Positions 62,138 to 64,000 of a DNA stretch of 64,000 nucleotides are shown here, in pieces. This DNA comes from Microbacterium testaceum (GTDB lineage: Bacteria; Actinomycetota; Actinomycetes; Actinomycetales; Microbacteriaceae). The stretch is from the NCBI RefSeq assembly GCF_020781835.1, contig NZ_JAJGNJ010000006.1, positions 209,841 through 273,840 of the forward strand, written 5' to 3'. How positions within the stretch are numbered: position 1 is the stretch's first letter; each line of letters opens with the position of its first letter. The position numbers were made by a program, and so were the translations under genes. The notes beneath the pieces were generated by a model. It ran no database searches. It worked only from the letters and a program-made list of their open reading frames with translations, and was not told where the DNA came from.

Positions 62138-64000
62138 TCAGGCAGTGATGTTGTCGGTGACGTACGTGCGGACGGTGGCGGCGTCGAGCTCGTCGACGAG
62201 ACCCGCGGTGGCATTCCCGTCGAGGTCGTTGCCGGACACGCGGGGCGTGGTCCACAGGTTCCCGCCAGTGAGGGCGAGTCCCCGCTTCTGCGTCTTCCCC
62301 GACGACCGGCGATCCCACGACCGGTTGCCCATGATGCGGGGACGGTTCATGACCCGGTTGTTGATCACGATCCCGTCCTCCTCACCGGTGACACCGGTGG
62401 CACCGCGACCGTTGTTCCACAGGTCGTTGTCCTCGATGCGGCACCGGTGCGGGCCCGTGCCGGAGGTGATCGACACCCCGGACCACAGGTTCTCGAAGAT
62501 CTGGTTCCGGGTGATCCACAGCCCATCGCCCGTGAGCGCGTCGGTGATCTTGATCCCCCACCCGTCGTTCCAGGCGATGACGTTCCCGTCGATCACCGGG
62601 GGGATGCTCACCTGCGTGCCGCGGATACGGATCCCGCCCCGGTTGGTGCCGGCGGTGGTATCCCACCCGTTGCCGTAGATCACGTTCCCCCGGATCTGGG
62701 TCAGGTCATCAGCGATCGTCGTGGTCGTGTTCTCGTCAATGAATATCCCCGCGAAACGGTTCTTGTAGAACGTGTTGCCCTGCAACACGGCCATCGTCCC
62801 GCCGGAGCCGAAGTAGCCGTCGTAGTTCCCCTCCATCCAGCAGCCGATCATGGTGAACCCCATCGACCGGTAGCCGCCCGGGGCACCGGGCAGGGCCGCG
62901 AGACGCGACGCGCCACGCTCGAGGAACACCCCGTGGGAGCGGTTGTTGCGGGAGGTGCAGTTGATCATCCGGATCGACTCGACCGGGTACAGGCCCGTCG
63001 CGAACCCGAACCCGGCGCCGGTGGAGGAGTCACCCTCGATGAGCCGACCGCAGTTCTCCGCGTAGCAGTTGATGAACCACGCGTCCTGCAGGAAGTCGAC
63101 CCCGAACCCGGTGGCGGCGACGTTCTTGATCGTCACGTTCTCGAACCGGGCGCGGATCATCCGCTGGATGTAGATGCCCTTCACGTTCGTCATCGACCCG
63201 GACCCGCCCTGGCCGGCGCCGTCGATCGTGAAGTCCCGGAACGACATGTCCGTGTGGTCGGGGCCGTCGTACCCGGTGGGGATGCGGGCGATGAACGCGG
63301 ACGCCCCCAGGCGCGGCAGAAGCGTCGTGTCGTTGCGGCCAGCGCCCACCCAACCGACACCGCTCATCCCGAAGACGTCGATGCCCTTCACAAGCCGGAA
63401 GCGGCCCGCAGGGATCTCGACCTCGACGGGACCGAAAAACGGCACGAGCGACTGGGCGCGCGCAGCGGCACGCTGGAACAGAGCGTCGGCCGGCCGCTGA
63501 TCGTCGTCTGGGAGCAGCTCGCCCGGGAGGAGGGACTCCTGCAAGTAAATGCGGTGGCGCGGGAGCGGGGTGTTCGGGTGGATGTCCGCAGCGAACAAGC
63601 CCCGAGTCCCGTACGCGAGAGGCGCGGTCCCCGGGGTGGGGTTGCGGAGCGCCCAGTGGGTCACGTCAGCGCTGTCCCGGTCGGGCATGTACATCGACGG
63701 GTGGAACTCCGCGATGAACGTGCGGTCCTGCTCGTCGACACCGAACGGGACCATGTTGTTCGACCCGGCGATGGCGTGCTTCCACGCCATGTCCGCCACG
63801 ATCTGCGGCACCTGCGGGTCCGTGCTCGATAGCAGGTCACGGGCAGCGACAGCCTCGTCCACAGCGGGCCCGGCCGCCGCGGTCAGCTCGGCCGCGAGAG
63901 TCGGATCCTCCGCGATCGCCTGACTGAGCAGAGCGGAGGAGATCTCCTGCATCGCCGCGCGCGTCGCGGAGTCCGGGTCGAGCGCGAGAGACGCGGTGAT
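62138..64000 (-). CDS. Phage tail-spike-like right-handed beta-helix protein (5' part beyond window)
   Basis: At least 620 aa. The frame stays open to the right edge, so the start may lie beyond it; the first ATG in view is at 63952. The N-terminal 60 residues in view are Ala-rich helices (LLSQAIAEDPTLAAELTAAAGPA). About residues 230-560 of the visible part form a right-handed beta-helix with repeating short turns (GNVIYGNGWDTTAG, RNQIFENLWSGV, RIEDNDLWNNG), the pectate-lyase-like fold of spikes. It probably attaches to or cuts a surface polysaccharide. No active-site set was found. Confidence 0.75.
   Translation of the reverse strand: MTASLALDPDSATRAAMQEISSALLSQAIAEDPTLAAELTAAAGPAVDEAVAARDLLSSTDPQVPQIVADMAWKHAIAGSNNMVPFGVDEQDRTFIAEFHPSMYMPDRDSADVTHWALRNPTPGTAPLAYGTRGLFAADIHPNTPLPRHRIYLQESLLPGELLPDDDQRPADALFQRAAARAQSLVPFFGPVEVEIPAGRFRLVKGIDVFGMSGVGWVGAGRNDTTLLPRLGASAFIARIPTGYDGPDHTDMSFRDFTIDGAGQGGSGSMTNVKGIYIQRMIRARFENVTIKNVAATGFGVDFLQDAWFINCYAENCGRLIEGDSSTGAGFGFATGLYPVESIRMINCTSRNNRSHGVFLERGASRLAALPGAPGGYRSMGFTMIGCWMEGNYDGYFGSGGTMAVLQGNTFYKNRFAGIFIDENTTTTIADDLTQIRGNVIYGNGWDTTAGTNRGGIRIRGTQVSIPPVIDGNVIAWNDGWGIKITDALTGDGLWITRNQIFENLWSGVSITSGTGPHRCRIEDNDLWNNGRGATGVTGEEDGIVINNRVMNRPRIMGNRSWDRRSSGKTQKRGLALTGGNLWTTPRVSGNDLDGNATAGLVDELDAATVRTYVTDNITA

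Larger units (their letters stand above)
57528..64000. mobile_element. Left edge of a prophage or phage-derived island (incomplete)
   Basis: From about 57.5 kb the genes change from core functions to small unknown ORFs and tail-fibre-like proteins on the minus strand, with repeated terminators of one kind. No integrase, att repeat, capsid or lysis gene is visible in the window, so only the tail-fibre end is included and the border is approximate. It could also be a phage-tail-derived particle. Confidence 0.55.

Overview
The window reads as a stretch of a high-GC Gram-positive chromosome, most likely a Microbacteriaceae member close to Microbacterium. The reasons are the strong GC bias in third codon positions, frequent GTG starts, many ATGA/GTGA start-stop overlaps, a succinylase-type diaminopimelate pathway with dapC beside a 7Fe ferredoxin, small actinobacterial families (DUF3117, DUF3263-like), a MarP-like membrane serine protease, and many genes whose only visible initiation signal is a TAnnnT hexamer 6-7 nt before the start codon (apparently leaderless). 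No tRNA, rRNA, CRISPR array or insertion sequence was seen.

Layout. 1-6.7 kb: an esterase-like fragment with a lipoprotein, an alpha/beta hydrolase with a YflT-type stress protein, then a plus-strand operon of a soluble PRC/MgtE_N/CBS protein, a DUF1003 membrane protein and an Mrp ATPase, followed by tatB and an O-methyltransferase. 6.8-13.6 kb: DUF3117, a PIG-V-like mannosyltransferase coupled to dapE, divergent dapD, a repeat-rich intergenic region, citrate synthase, dapC and fdxA. 13.6-18.2 kb: membrane protein, azlCD with a divergent XRE-cupin regulator, DUF2200, typA. 18.3-33 kb: two complete oligopeptide ABC systems, each with a fused two-domain ATPase, plus an orphan third binding lipoprotein and a CPBP protease. 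33-37.9 kb: gcvT-gcvH-gcvP behind a tandem glycine riboswitch. 37.9-45.7 kb: MarP-like protease, then the NAD operon nrtR-nadA-nadB-nadC-cysteine desulfurase, and a GT2 glycosyltransferase. 45.7-57.3 kb: ABC exporter, MFS exporter, a tiny cysteine-rich ORF, PfpI protein, a frameshifted Fpg/Nei glycosylase, SPFH protein, zinc-ribbon protein, aldose epimerase, CsbD, D,D-carboxypeptidase, ychF and a DUF3263-like gene.

From about 57.5 kb to the right edge the content changes to small unknown genes and three large or medium minus-strand tail-fibre-like proteins (beta-helix and Ala/Ser-rich linker architecture). This looks like one edge of a prophage or phage-derived island that continues past the window.

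Most of the window is ordinary core genome. The best candidates for something not already described are regulatory: a short leader ORF coupled to oppB, a motif shared upstream of both opp operons, a possible start-codon-masking helix behind the glycine riboswitch, repeats that copy the 3' end of dapD including its stop codon, and the cysteine-tailed 43-residue ORF.
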